Positions 1 to 8,268 of a stretch of DNA of 64,000 nt are shown piece by piece. The first letter of the stretch is position 1; every line of letters starts with the position of its first letter. Source of the stretch: Azoarcus indigens (lineage in GTDB: Bacteria > Pseudomonadota > Gammaproteobacteria > Burkholderiales > Rhodocyclaceae); contig NZ_SNVV01000023.1 of assembly GCF_004361735.1 (NCBI RefSeq), forward strand, positions 1 to 64,000, given 5' to 3'. Under the pieces are notes generated by a model. The model did no database searches. It saw only the letters and a list, made by a program, of their open reading frames with translations, and was not told where the DNA came from. The position numbers and the translations under genes are program-made.

Positions 1-92
1 TCAAGGTCATCAAGCGCATGGCCTACGGATTCCGCGACTCAGCCTATTTCTTCCTGAAGATCAAGGCCGCCTTCCCCGGAAAGGCGCGATGA
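1..92 (+). CDS. ISL3-like transposase, C-terminal end only
   Basis: The window opens inside a frame (codons from base 3) that ends at the TGA at 90-92, so only the last 29 residues are visible. The tail contains KRMAYGF and FFLKIKAAFPG, which resembles the C-terminus of ISL3-family (ISPpu12/IS1001-like) DDE transposases as I remember them. The catalytic part lies outside the window, so an intact element cannot be judged. No inverted repeat was recognised between the stop and the tonB terminator that follows. Confidence 0.6.
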   Translation, partial: KVIKRMAYGFRDSAYFFLKIKAAFPGKAR

Positions 93-95
93 ACC

Positions 96-135
96 AAAAA
101 AACGGCCGGGCCGCCCTCGCAGGCAAACCCGGCCG
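96..135 (-). terminator. Intrinsic terminator of the exbB-exbD-exbD-tonB operon
   Basis: An 8-bp perfect GC stem (103-110 with 128-135) is followed, read on the minus strand, by a seven-base T run (102-96). It lies 39 bases past the tonB stop and is correctly oriented to end that operon. Confidence 0.8.
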
Positions 136-173
136 CTTGCCGCGCCCCGCGTTGCTGCGCGGAGCGAAGCGCC

Positions 174-824
174 TCACTCGATCTTGAAGTCGAAGTCCTG
201 CACGGCGACGGTGCCGTCGGCAGCGGTGCACTTGTACTGCCTGAGCGCTTCCCGCACCGGCGCATGGAACATGCGGGGGCCGGACAGGATGCGCACGTCC
301 GCCACCGCGCCGCCGCGTATGGTGACCTCGGCGCGCACGGTGCCGCCCTGGCCGCTCTGCAGCGCCTTCAGCGGGATCTCCGGCCGCGCCTGCACCGGGC
401 AGGCGACGCCGATATCCGGCTTGGCGGCCGCCGGCTGGGGTGCGGGCGGTGCCGGTGGCGGCGGCGGTTCGATGGCCGGCGGGGCGGGCGGCGGCGCCTG
501 CACCGCCTGGATCACCGGCGCCGGCTCGAGTGCCGGCGGCGGGGTGACTTCCGGCGGCGGCACGAAGGGCGGCGGTGGCGGTGCCTGCACCTTGGGCGGC
601 GTCACCTTGGGCGGTTCGATCTTGGGCGGCGGCGGGGGTGGCGGCGGAGGCGGCAGCACCACCTCCTGGATCACCACCGCTTCCAGCGGCTTCTTGATCA
701 CCTCCACCGCCTTGCGCGCCATGCCGGAGGCCAGCGCCCAGGCGATCACGATGTGCAGGACGATGACGGCGCCGATGCCGACGTAGCGCCCGGTGCTTTG
801 CTTGGGTTGGTAGTCGTAGTCCAT
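174..824 (-). CDS. tonB: Energy transducer TonB
   Basis: This 216-residue protein couples the inner-membrane proton gradient to outer-membrane TonB-dependent receptors. It has a short cytoplasmic N-terminus, one membrane anchor at about 13-33, a long periplasmic spacer at about 57-135 dominated by proline (ten in a row at 58-67, then repeated P-P-K-V and E-P-P units), and a TonB C-terminal fold from about 140 to the end. Two cysteines (142 and 199) bracket the C-terminal domain and could form a disulfide. It is the last gene of an operon with two exbD genes and exbB, the usual partners. The likely client is the receptor at 5307-7487. The start has no obvious Shine-Dalgarno sequence, but it begins just before the membrane anchor, as expected. 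Confidence 0.93.
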   Translation of the reverse strand: MDYDYQPKQSTGRYVGIGAVIVLHIVIAWALASGMARKAVEVIKKPLEAVVIQEVVLPPPPPPPPPPKIEPPKVTPPKVQAPPPPPFVPPPEVTPPPALEPAPVIQAVQAPPPAPPAIEPPPPPAPPAPQPAAAKPDIGVACPVQARPEIPLKALQSGQGGTVRAEVTIRGGAVADVRILSGPRMFHAPVREALRQYKCTAADGTVAVQDFDFKIE

Positions 825-976
825 GAGCTTGCCGTTCGCGGGGCCTCAGGCCGGCCTTGCGGCCGGCGCCTCCCCGCCACAGTTGAGCGGAGCCAGCGGC
901 TCCGCGGTTGCCTGCCGCGCGGCGGCGGGCGCGGGCGCCCGGGGCCGCGCCCGGCATGCGGTGTGGTGCGGCGCCG

Positions 977-1408
977 TCATTCGACGAACTGCTCGCTGCC
1001 GATGATGCCGATCTTGGTCAGGCCCAGGCGCTTGGTATCCGCCAGCACCGCCGCCACCACCGCGTAGCGCGCGGCCTTGTTCGGCCGCAGGTGGATGTCC
1101 GGCGGCGTGGTCATTTCCGCCAGGCCGGCGAGCTTGTGTTCCAGCTCGGCCATGTCGGCCACCCGCAGGCCCTGCCAGAACACCGCGCTGTCGGCGTCGA
1201 TGTCGATCTTGACGATCTCCGGCTGCACGTCGCTGGCGGGCGGCGTGCCCACCGGCAGGTTGAGGTTCACCGCGTGCAGCTGGATCGGGATGGTGATGAT
1301 CAGCATGATCAGGAGCACCAGCATCACGTCGATCAGCGGCGTGGTGTTGATGTCCACCATCACTTCCGGATCGCCGGCGCCGCCGGCGTTGCCTACGTTC
1401 ATTCCCAT
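977..1408 (-). CDS. exbD: ExbD/TolR biopolymer transport protein (copy 1)
   Basis: This 143-residue ExbD has a short N-terminus, one membrane helix and a periplasmic C-terminal domain. The helix opens with the family motif NTTPLIDVMLVLLI, and Asp27 is the proton-path aspartate. The start at 1408 was chosen because GGGAGA lies a few bases upstream and because the neighbouring ExbD starts with the same MGMNVG. An upstream in-frame ATG would add 38 unrelated residues overlapping the gene before it. Two adjacent, divergent ExbD paralogues with one ExbB are known from Xanthomonas-like TonB systems, where they have distinct roles in uptake. 13 bases separate it from the upstream exbD. Confidence 0.92.
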   Translation of the reverse strand: MGMNVGNAGGAGDPEVMVDINTTPLIDVMLVLLIMLIITIPIQLHAVNLNLPVGTPPASDVQPEIVKIDIDADSAVFWQGLRVADMAELEHKLAGLAEMTTPPDIHLRPNKAARYAVVAAVLADTKRLGLTKIGIIGSEQFVE

Positions 1409-1421
1409 GGCGTTCTCCCGC

Positions 1422-1853
1422 TCAGCCGCCGCGCGCCGGCGGCTCGGTGATGAAGGCGACCTTGCCGATGCCGGCGCGCTGGCAGGCGTACAGCACCTTG
1501 CCGACGCCGTCATAGGCGGCATCCAGGTCGCCGCGGATCTGCACCTCGGGCTGCGGCTGCTGCACCGCCACCTTCTTCAGCCGGTCGACCAGCGCCTCGG
1601 CATTGCCCATGCGCACGTCGTGCCAGTAGATGGAGCCGCCGCGATCGACCGAGATGATGATGTTCTCCGGCTTGGTCTCGCGCGTCTCTATGGTTTCCTT
1701 GGGCAGCTGCACCGGCACCGAGGTGGTGACCGCCGGGATGGTGATGAGGAAGATGATCAGCAGCACCAGCATCACGTCGACCAGCGGCGTGGTGTTGATG
1801 GCGGACATGACGGCATCGTCGTCATCGTCCGCCGAACCTACGTTCATGCCCAT
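1422..1853 (-). CDS. exbD: ExbD/TolR biopolymer transport protein (copy 2)
   Basis: This second ExbD is also 143 residues. It has the same MGMNVG start, then an acidic run of five aspartates, then the membrane helix with NTTPLVDVMLVLL and the conserved Asp26. Outside the N-terminus and helix it differs clearly from copy 1, so this is an old paralogue pair and not a recent tandem duplication. It lies between exbB and copy 1 in the tonB operon. It should form the ExbB-ExbD proton channel that drives TonB. Confidence 0.92.
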   Translation of the reverse strand: MGMNVGSADDDDDAVMSAINTTPLVDVMLVLLIIFLITIPAVTTSVPVQLPKETIETRETKPENIIISVDRGGSIYWHDVRMGNAEALVDRLKKVAVQQPQPEVQIRGDLDAAYDGVGKVLYACQRAGIGKVAFITEPPARGG

Positions 1854-1890
1854 GATGGCGTCCTTTTGTCCGTCCTTCGCCGCGCGGCGC

Positions 1891-2733
1891 TCAGGCGCGC
1901 TTGGCCGACGACAGGATGACGGTGTGCAGCTCGTTGCCGAAGCCGCGCACCTGGTCCATCACGCCCTTGTTGCGGCGGACCAGCCAGTTGTAGCCGAGCA
2001 CCGCCGGCACCGCGACCGCGAGGCCGATGGCGGTCATGATCAGCGCCTCGCCCACCGGGCCGGCCACCTTGTCGATGGAGGCCTGGCCGGCGATGCCGAT
2101 GGCGGTGAGCGCGTGGTAGATGCCCCACACCGTGCCGAACAGGCCGACGAAGGGCGCGGTGGAGCCGACGGTGGCGAGGAAGGCGAGGCCGTTCTGCATG
2201 CGGCTCTGCACCCGCTCGATGGCGCGCTGGATGCTCAGCGTCACCCAGTCGTTCAGGTCCACATGCTCCAGCAGGCTGTCGTGCTTGTTGGTGGCTTCCA
2301 GGCCGGCTTCGGCGATGAAGCGGAAGGGGCTGCCCTGCTCCAGGTTCTCGGCGCCGTGCTTCACCGTGGCGGACTTCCACACGCCGGTCACCGCCTTGGC
2401 CTGGCGGTTCATCTTCGCCTGCTCGAACAGCTTGGCGATGATGATGTACCAGCTGCCGGCGCTCATGATCACCATCAGCAGCAGCACCACCTTGGCCACC
2501 GCGTCGCTGCCGCTCCACAGTGCCTGCAGGCCGTAGGGGTTGTCGGTGGCATGGGCCTCGCCGTGGCCTTCGTGGTGGGCGGCCGGCGCCGGCACCGGGT
2601 TCAGCGGCGGCACCGCCTGGGTGGCGGGCGCGCTTTCGGCCGGCGCGGCGGACTGGGCCAGGGCGGGGGCGACGCTGCCGCAGGCGAGCAGGCACGCCAG
2701 GGCGAGGGAGGAAGAGAAGCGCCGAAGTTTCAT
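1891..2733 (-). CDS. exbB: ExbB/MotA/TolQ proton channel protein
   Basis: This 280-residue ExbB is the first gene of the tonB operon. The N-terminus is a cleavable-looking signal sequence ending near ALAQS, followed by a Pro/Ala/His-rich periplasmic stretch to about residue 65. That extension makes it longer than E. coli ExbB and is typical of many proteobacterial ExbB proteins. Three membrane segments follow, at about 74-96, 172-195 and 213-236, separated by the large cytoplasmic loop. The glycine-rich segment with TVGSTAPFVGLFGTVWGI is the MotA/TolQ/ExbB signature. An AGGAG lies just before the ATG. No Fur-box-like dyad was seen in the 73 bases upstream. Confidence 0.93.
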   Translation of the reverse strand: MKLRRFSSSLALACLLACGSVAPALAQSAAPAESAPATQAVPPLNPVPAPAAHHEGHGEAHATDNPYGLQALWSGSDAVAKVVLLLMVIMSAGSWYIIIAKLFEQAKMNRQAKAVTGVWKSATVKHGAENLEQGSPFRFIAEAGLEATNKHDSLLEHVDLNDWVTLSIQRAIERVQSRMQNGLAFLATVGSTAPFVGLFGTVWGIYHALTAIGIAGQASIDKVAGPVGEALIMTAIGLAVAVPAVLGYNWLVRRNKGVMDQVRGFGNELHTVILSSAKRA

Positions 2734-2806
2734 TTACGACTCCTGAGGATGGGCGGCCGTCACGGGAGGGGCCAAGACAAGGGGAAAGGAAGGGAAAGGC
2801 GGGAAA

Positions 2807-4036
2807 TCAGAAGTAGCGCACCCAGGCCTGCTTGCTGCTGCGCTTGTAGCGGGCGAAGGCGCGGCAGGGGAAATAGAGCACCGGGATCAGCACCACGGTG
2901 GCCACCCACACCACCCAGAACTGCTCCGGCGCGACGCCGAAGCGGCTGCCCTGGTTGGGGCCGAACACCGCCAGGCCGAGCTTGTAGAGGGCGAGCAACA
3001 GCAGCAGGTGGCCGATGTAATAGAACATCGGCGCGCCGCCGAAGGTGGAGAGGAAGCGGGTGGCGCGGTTGTCGGTGCGCTCGAAAGCGGCCAGCAGCAG
3101 CAGGGCGGTGCCCAGCGTCATCAGCAGGAAATCCAGCGAGGGCGGGTACTTGGTGAAGTTGAGGAAGGACATCACCGTGTGCACGCGGGTGGCGCCGTAT
3201 TCCCAGGGCGCGTTCTCGCCGTAGAGGTTGAAGCCGCGCAGCACCAGCAGCAGCGCCAGGCAGCCGGCGCCCAGCGCCAGCAGCGCCTTCACCCGGCGGC
3301 TGGAAGCCACGGTGTGGGCGTACAGCGGCGCCGCCACCCAGCCGAGCAGGATCACGCCTATCCACGGCAGCACCGGGTAGGTGAGCTTGATCTGCAGCGC
3401 GCCCTCGGCGATCACCGGGCCGCGGTGCAGCAGCAGCGTCCAGGGCAGGTAGAAGGGGCTGTCCGGCGCGAAGCTGAGGCCGGCGAGGGCGTTGTGGCCG
3501 AACACGATGACGAAGCCGATGGCCGCCAGCAGCAGGCGCGGCAGGCCGGACATCAGCGCCAGCACGATCATGGACAGGCCGATGGCCCAGATGACCTGCA
3601 GGTAGATCACCCTGGGCGGCAGGTCGCCGCTCCAGGCGAAGGTGATCACGGTGAATTCCAGCGCCAGCAGCAGCAGGCCGCGCTTGATCAGGAAGCTCTT
3701 CACCGGCCGCGGCGTGCCGGACGGCGGGTTGGCGTACAGCCAGGCGGAGAGGCCGGTGAGGAAGACGAAGGCCGGCGCGCAGAAGTGGGCGGCGAGGCGG
3801 GAGAAGAACACTTCGGGCGGCGTCGTCGCCACGCTCATCGGGTCGCTCACCTGCAGGTGCAGGTAGAGCGTCTCGCGCACATGGTCGAGCAGCATCACCA
3901 GCATCACCAGGCCACGCAGGATGTCGATGGACAGGATGCGCGGCGCCCGCGGGGTCGCTTGGGCCAGGGCTGCCGCCGGGGCCGGGTTGGAGGCAAAGGC
4001 CGCGCCGCCGGGCGACAGGCTTGCTGAAGAGGACAT
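2807..4036 (-). CDS. DUF1624 (heparan-alpha-glucosaminide N-acetyltransferase-like) membrane protein
   Basis: This is a 409-residue polytopic membrane protein with roughly ten hydrophobic segments after an Ala/Pro-rich 30-residue N-terminus. The start of the membrane part (SIDILRGLVMLVMLLDHVRE) matches the DUF1624/HGSNAT-like acyltransferase family, in which the first helix carries an invariant D-x-x-R-G and a following Asp-His. Family members are thought to move acyl groups across the membrane, but the substrate in bacteria is generally unknown. The start is supported by GGGAGAC about three bases upstream. It lies between the tonB operon and the DUF4198/receptor pair, with no direct functional link visible. 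Confidence 0.8.
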   Translation of the reverse strand: MSSSASLSPGGAAFASNPAPAAALAQATPRAPRILSIDILRGLVMLVMLLDHVRETLYLHLQVSDPMSVATTPPEVFFSRLAAHFCAPAFVFLTGLSAWLYANPPSGTPRPVKSFLIKRGLLLLALEFTVITFAWSGDLPPRVIYLQVIWAIGLSMIVLALMSGLPRLLLAAIGFVIVFGHNALAGLSFAPDSPFYLPWTLLLHRGPVIAEGALQIKLTYPVLPWIGVILLGWVAAPLYAHTVASSRRVKALLALGAGCLALLLVLRGFNLYGENAPWEYGATRVHTVMSFLNFTKYPPSLDFLLMTLGTALLLLAAFERTDNRATRFLSTFGGAPMFYYIGHLLLLLALYKLGLAVFGPNQGSRFGVAPEQFWVVWVATVVLIPVLYFPCRAFARYKRSSKQAWVRYF

Positions 4037-4331
4037 GAAGTCTCCCGCTTGAAATCGTTGGAGTCGGTGCCGGGCCGGGGCCCGTCCGCGGTAGCCGCAC
4101 CACGGCGGTGTGCCGGGCGCTTTTCCGCCCCTCTCAACGCATCATTCGCGCCAAGCGCCGGCCGCCGGCGGGCCGCTCGGTGAATTCAAGGGAATATGGT
4201 CCGGGGCGACGAGGCGGCGACACAAAATTCCGTCGCCGCCCGCGCAAAAGAATCTTCCCCGCCGCCGGGCTGGCGGCGAGCGCCGCCGGGGCGTCCCGCG
4301 GCGGCGGTTTTCCGGGGTTTTTCAGCCGTTT

Positions 4332-4372
4332 GATGCACCAATAGTGATATTCAGGCCTCTTCTTGGTGCATC
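4332..4372. promoter_or_regulatory. Spaced inverted repeat resembling NtrC half-sites
   Basis: GATGCACCAA (4332-4341) and its exact complement TTGGTGCATC (4363-4372) are 21 bases apart. TGCACCA/TGGTGCA is the half-site of the NtrC consensus, but each copy here lacks a good second half at the usual spacing, and no convincing sigma-54 promoter was found nearby. It could instead be the target of another dimeric regulator. Confidence 0.3.
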
Positions 4373-4424
4373 GTGCCGACCCTATCCGGGTACAGCAGAA
4401 AATGCCGCGCGCCAGCCGCCGCAT

Positions 4425-4465
4425 GAAAGAAAAACGCCCGTCGCGCCTGGGGCTCGACGGGCGTT
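4425..4465 (-). terminator. Intrinsic terminator after the DUF4198 gene
   Basis: An 11-bp perfect stem (4433-4443 with 4455-4465) with an 11-base loop is followed on the minus strand by a T-rich tract (4434-4425). It lies 43 bases past the stop of the DUF4198 gene and would end the receptor-DUF4198 transcript. Confidence 0.85.
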
Positions 4466-4508
4466 GCGACGCCATCCCGGGGTGGCGCGGCGATAAGGGC
4501 AGGCCGGC

Positions 4509-5285
4509 TTACTTGCCGGCAGCCGCCTTGCGCTGCTCGGCCAGCACCGAGGCCGGCAGCGTCTTCGTCGTCAACGCGAAGGGTGCGACGCCCTTGGCGA
4601 CATGAAAGGACAGGGAGGTGTTGTAGCCCTCCAGCTGGTACTTCTCCTCGCCGCGCACGCCTTCGATGTCATCGACGAAATAGACGCCTACGGTGTAGTT
4701 GCCGCGCCAGGGCAGCGCGACCATGACCTTGCCGTCCGCATCCGAGGTGATGAAGCGCACCCAGCCGGCGGGCGTGGCCACCTTCACCTTCTCGCCGGCC
4801 AGCGGCTCGCCCTTGTAGATGAGCTGGAATTCGGCGGCATCGCCCTGGGTCACGCCGGTGGGCACGATGTCCATCGGCAGCACCGCCTTCTGCGCCGAGA
4901 AGTCCGCCACCCAGCGCGTCGCCGGCACCCACCAGGTGCGCAGCAGGGTGTCGCCGCGCTTGGTGTCGAACATCGGGTAGGCCTTGTCGATGGCGACGAA
5001 GGATTCGCCGGCGGCGGCCTTCACCGGCACCGCGTAGCCGTCCTGCTGCTTGGCCATCGCCAGCGCCTCGGCGCCCCTGGCCTTCAGCCAGCTGGCTTCC
5101 AGCCTGCCGAAGCGGTCCAGGCCGCCGGGCGAGACTTCGTGCAGGTTCTCGTCCAGCTCGCCGTAGCGGAAGGTGATCTTGCCGGCGTCCTGCTCGAACC
5201 AGATCTGGTGGGCGTGGGCGGCGCCCGCTGCGGCGGCGAGCGCCAGGCCGGCGGCGAGGGCACGGAAGAGCGCGGTCTTTTTCAT
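4509..5285 (-). CDS. DUF4198 periplasmic protein
   Basis: This 258-residue secreted protein has a clear signal peptide (MKKTALFRALAAGLALAAAA, cleavage near AHA-H at about 26). The mature part begins HQIWFEQDAG and has the beta-rich character of DUF4198, a family often encoded beside TonB-dependent receptors or metal transporters and sometimes described as a periplasmic component of Co/Ni uptake. A carboxypeptidase-like Ig fold in the second half is inferred from the family. It starts 21 bases after the receptor gene ends, so the two are almost certainly cotranscribed. The ligand is not identifiable from sequence. Confidence 0.8.
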   Translation of the reverse strand: MKKTALFRALAAGLALAAAAGAAHAHQIWFEQDAGKITFRYGELDENLHEVSPGGLDRFGRLEASWLKARGAEALAMAKQQDGYAVPVKAAAGESFVAIDKAYPMFDTKRGDTLLRTWWVPATRWVADFSAQKAVLPMDIVPTGVTQGDAAEFQLIYKGEPLAGEKVKVATPAGWVRFITSDADGKVMVALPWRGNYTVGVYFVDDIEGVRGEEKYQLEGYNTSLSFHVAKGVAPFALTTKTLPASVLAEQRKAAAGK

Positions 5286-5306
5286 GCGGTCGATTTCTCC
5301 CAGGGA

Positions 5307-7487
5307 TCAGAAACGATGCTGCAGCGTGGCCTTGAAGGCGCGCGGGCTGCCCGGATAGACCCAGTACTGGCTGTAGGAGCTGGTGTAGTACTCCTTGTCG
5401 AACAGGTTATCGACCTCCAGCATCAGCTTGGTCCGCTTGTCGAAGTTGTAGGAGCCGGTGAGCTTCACCGTGGTGTAGGACGGCAGCTTGAAGTTCTCCG
5501 ACTCGGTCGTCGGTGCCACCGCGCCTTCGCGCTCGCCGACATAGTTCACGCCGATGCCCACGGAGGCCGGGTTGCCGTTCAGCGTCAGGCTCTTCACCAG
5601 CATGATGTTGCCGCTGTGCAGCGGCACGTTGGCCAGTTCGCGGCCCTGCAGCACCGAGCTGTAGTCCTTGGTCACTTCGGTCTTGGTGTAGGCGTAGGCC
5701 AGCGACAGGCGCACCGTCGGCCACACTTCGCCGGAGAGGTCTAACTCCAGGCCCTTGCTCTCGGCTTCGCCGGTGGTCACGTAGTAGTTGTTCGGGTCGA
5801 TCGGGTCCGGGCTGAGCACGTTCTCCTTGGTGATGTGGAACAGCGCCAGCGTGCTGGTGACGCGCTGGTCGGCGGAATCCCACTTGGCGCCCAGTTCGTA
5901 GGCACGGCCTTCTTCCGGGTCGAAGGCGGTGAAGTCGCGGCTCACCCCGCCGTTGGGGCGGAAGGTCTTGCCCGCCTGGGCGTACAGCGACACCTGCTTG
6001 TTGGGCTGGAACACCAGGCCGGCGCGCGGGCTGGTGGCGGTGAGGGACTTCTTCACCACCCGGCCGTTGATGTTGTTGGTGAGCTTCTGGTCGTAGTCGT
6101 CGAAGCGCACGCCCAGCAGCAGCTTCCACTTCTCGCTGAGGTCGATCTGGTCCTGGGCGTAGATGCTGCGCGACGCCTGCTCTTCCTTGGTGTCGGTGTT
6201 GCGGTTGGCGGCGGTGAAGCCCATGTTGATGGTGCCGTAGGAGGCGGCCGGGTCATACACGTTGTAGGTGCCGGCGTCGCCGATGCGGTATTGCAGACGC
6301 TCGTCGGTGAACTGGTAGGCATCGACGCCGAACAGCACGTTGTGCTTCAGCGGGCCGGTCATGAAGCTGCCCAGCAGTTCGGCGCGGGCCGACAAGTCGG
6401 TGGCTTCGTTGTCGCGGCTGCGGTGCTGCATGCGCAGTTCGGTGGTGGAGCCGGTACGGTAATCGCGCACTTCGGTGGAAGTGCCCTTGATGGAGCTTTC
6501 CCGATAGCTGAAGCCGCCCTGCAGCTGCCAGGTGTCGTTCAGGTAGTGCTGGACGAAGACCTGGTGGCCGACGGTCTCGGTGTCGTGATCGTTGTCTTCC
6601 GGGTTGCCGTAGAAGCGCGAGGTCGACAGCGCCGAGCTGACGCGGCCGTTGATGGCGACCACGCCACGGTCGAAGGTGGCCTTCTGGCGCGAGACTTCCA
6701 TCTCGTAGGAGATGGTGGTGTCGTCCGACAGCATCCAGATGAAGGACGGCGACATCATCGAGCGCTCGGAGGAGACGTGGTCGCGGTAGCTGCCGGCCTT
6801 CTCGTAGGCGCCGTTGAGGCGGTAGGCGACGCGGTCGGTGATCGGACCGGTGAGGTCGATGGCGGTGCGGAAGGCGTCGAAGCTGCCGTAGGAGATGTCC
6901 ACCTGGCCTTCGCGTTCGAACAGCGGCTTCTTGGTGGTGATGTTCACCGTGCCGCCGGGCTCGCCGCGGCCGTAGAGCGCGGCGGAGGGGCCTTTCAGGA
7001 TTTCGACGGTGGCGGTGTTGGCGCTGTCGCGCACGCCGTTGTAGCCGCGGCTGTAGTTGAAGCCGTTCACCAGGTAGTCGGAGCCGAAGCTGGGGTCGCC
7101 GGTGAAGCCGCGCATGGCGTAGCTGTCCCACAGGCCGCCGAGGTTGCTCTGGCGCGAAACGCCGCTGGAGAGGTCCAGCGCGCCGGCCAGGTTGGTGACG
7201 CCGGCATCTTCCAGCAGGTCGGCGGTGAGCACCCGCACGCTTTGCGGCAGATCCTTCAGCAGGGCGTCGGTCTTGGTGGCGCCGGTGGCGGTGAGGTTGC
7301 GGTAGGGCTGCTTCTTGCCGGTGACCTGCACCGTGTCCAGCGCGGCGGAGGAAGCGGAAGAGGCGGGCGAAGTGGCGGCGGCATCCACCGTCTCGTCCGC
7401 ATCGGCGGCATAGACGGGAACGGTGGCGACGTACAGGCAGGCCGCGGCGGGGGCGATCACGCGGCGGAGGCGACGCTGGTGGCTCAT
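5307..7487 (-). CDS. TonB-dependent siderophore-type outer-membrane receptor
   Basis: This 726-residue receptor has a signal peptide (about 1-28), a linker, a plug domain (about 60-170, with LPQSVRVLTADLLEDAG and the later TVEILKGPSAALYGRGEPGG segment) and a 22-strand barrel ending in the expected aromatic SPRAFKATLQHRF. The segment order matches the TonB-dependent siderophore receptor family. The start at 7487 was chosen because AGGAG lies nine bases upstream. An in-frame ATG further up adds 46 residues that spoil the signal peptide. The substrate may be a ferric siderophore or another metal chelate. The downstream DUF4198 gene and the neighbouring metal-efflux genes leave a Ni/Co or Cu chelate possible. 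No Fur box or cobalamin riboswitch was recognised upstream. Confidence 0.9.
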   Translation of the reverse strand: MSHQRRLRRVIAPAAACLYVATVPVYAADADETVDAAATSPASSASSAALDTVQVTGKKQPYRNLTATGATKTDALLKDLPQSVRVLTADLLEDAGVTNLAGALDLSSGVSRQSNLGGLWDSYAMRGFTGDPSFGSDYLVNGFNYSRGYNGVRDSANTATVEILKGPSAALYGRGEPGGTVNITTKKPLFEREGQVDISYGSFDAFRTAIDLTGPITDRVAYRLNGAYEKAGSYRDHVSSERSMMSPSFIWMLSDDTTISYEMEVSRQKATFDRGVVAINGRVSSALSTSRFYGNPEDNDHDTETVGHQVFVQHYLNDTWQLQGGFSYRESSIKGTSTEVRDYRTGSTTELRMQHRSRDNEATDLSARAELLGSFMTGPLKHNVLFGVDAYQFTDERLQYRIGDAGTYNVYDPAASYGTINMGFTAANRNTDTKEEQASRSIYAQDQIDLSEKWKLLLGVRFDDYDQKLTNNINGRVVKKSLTATSPRAGLVFQPNKQVSLYAQAGKTFRPNGGVSRDFTAFDPEEGRAYELGAKWDSADQRVTSTLALFHITKENVLSPDPIDPNNYYVTTGEAESKGLELDLSGEVWPTVRLSLAYAYTKTEVTKDYSSVLQGRELANVPLHSGNIMLVKSLTLNGNPASVGIGVNYVGEREGAVAPTTESENFKLPSYTTVKLTGSYNFDKRTKLMLEVDNLFDKEYYTSSYSQYWVYPGSPRAFKATLQHRF

Positions 7488-7711
7488 GTCGATCAACTCC
7501 TGGGGGCAGGGATATGAGGGGTGCTGCGATTCGTAACAACCGGTTTCAGCATGAAGAATCGGGGAAGCGGCGAACCCGGTCTTGTACGAAAACCCGCATT
7601 CACGGCAGGGCGGCGAAAACGGCATGAAGCACTTTTTTGCCTGCCGCTTTCGTCAGGAAATGCGCCTTTCCCGACGGAAAGTGCGCCCTCCTTCCGCCCT
7701 GCCCCGCCCGC

Positions 7712-8092
7712 TTACGGCAGGGTGAAACGCACCGACACGGTCTGGCCGGCGGTGGTGATCACCGCCACCACCTTGGCCCCCGCCGGCAGCCTGGCACCGG
7801 CGGCGACCAGCTTGTTGCCGCCGGCCGGCGCCAGCGTGGCGGCGCTCTTGCTGGCGCCATCGAGCACGGTGAGCTTGCCGCTGGAGTTGGCGGTGGCGAA
7901 GGGCTGGCCGTGGTCATCGATGTAGATGGCGGCGCCATCGCCCTCGGCGACCAGTTCGAAGGAGAGGTCGTTGGCTGACTTGACGATGCCGCCATGCTGG
8001 GGCGCGGCATCGCCGTGGGCCAGGGCGGGGGCTGCGGCGAAGGCGGCGGAGCCGAGCAGCAGCGCGGCGAACAGGGATTTCAGGGTCTTCAT
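7712..8092 (-). CDS. Small secreted protein of unknown function, possibly metal-related
   Basis: This 126-residue protein has a signal peptide (MKTLKSLFAALLLGSAAFAA, cleavage near ALA-H at 25). The mature start HGDAAPQHGG carries two histidines in a flexible stretch, followed by a small beta-rich domain. The start at 8092 was preferred to an upstream ATG because it gives a clean signal peptide and GGAGCAAC lies just before it. It lies between the RND efflux operon and the TonB-dependent receptor on the same strand. A periplasmic metal-binding accessory role is inference from position and the histidines only. I do not recognise the family. Confidence 0.7.
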   Translation of the reverse strand: MKTLKSLFAALLLGSAAFAAAPALAHGDAAPQHGGIVKSANDLSFELVAEGDGAAIYIDDHGQPFATANSSGKLTVLDGASKSAATLAPAGGNKLVAAGARLPAGAKVVAVITTAGQTVSVRFTLP

Positions 8093-8197
8093 GAGTGTTG
8101 CTCCTGGGTGATGAGGTGTGAGTGGGTTGCTAGGCGTGTGGATTTCAGGGGGCTGCAAGGGCGGGTGAGAGGTGATTCAGCGCGTCCTTGCCCCCAA

Positions 8198-8220
8198 CCC
8201 TCCCCCGCGAGGGGGGAGGG
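8198..8220. repeat. GC-rich hairpin repeat, copy 1
   Basis: CCCTCCCCC, a GCGA loop and GGGGGGAGGG form a near-perfect hairpin. A related unit with the same CCCTCCCCCGCGA core is at 43124-43146. Both are intergenic, which suggests a dispersed chromosomal repeat. Confidence 0.55.
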
Positions 8221-8268
8221 AGCAGAACCGGCCGCTTCATCGAAATGGGCCATGCGCGCTTCCCGCAC

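Larger units (their letters stand above)
4037..4508. other. Gene-free interval upstream of the DUF1624 gene
   Basis: No supported gene was seen in these 472 bases. They contain the upstream region of the DUF1624 gene, a spaced dyad of GATGCACCAA and its complement at 4332-4372 (listed separately) and the terminator at 4425-4465. Confidence 0.7.

Noticed and set aside
7488-7711. Cobalamin riboswitch or Fur box upstream of the TonB-dependent receptor
   Set aside because: No B12-box-like core and no 19-bp Fur dyad were seen on the minus strand. Only scattered short hairpins are present.
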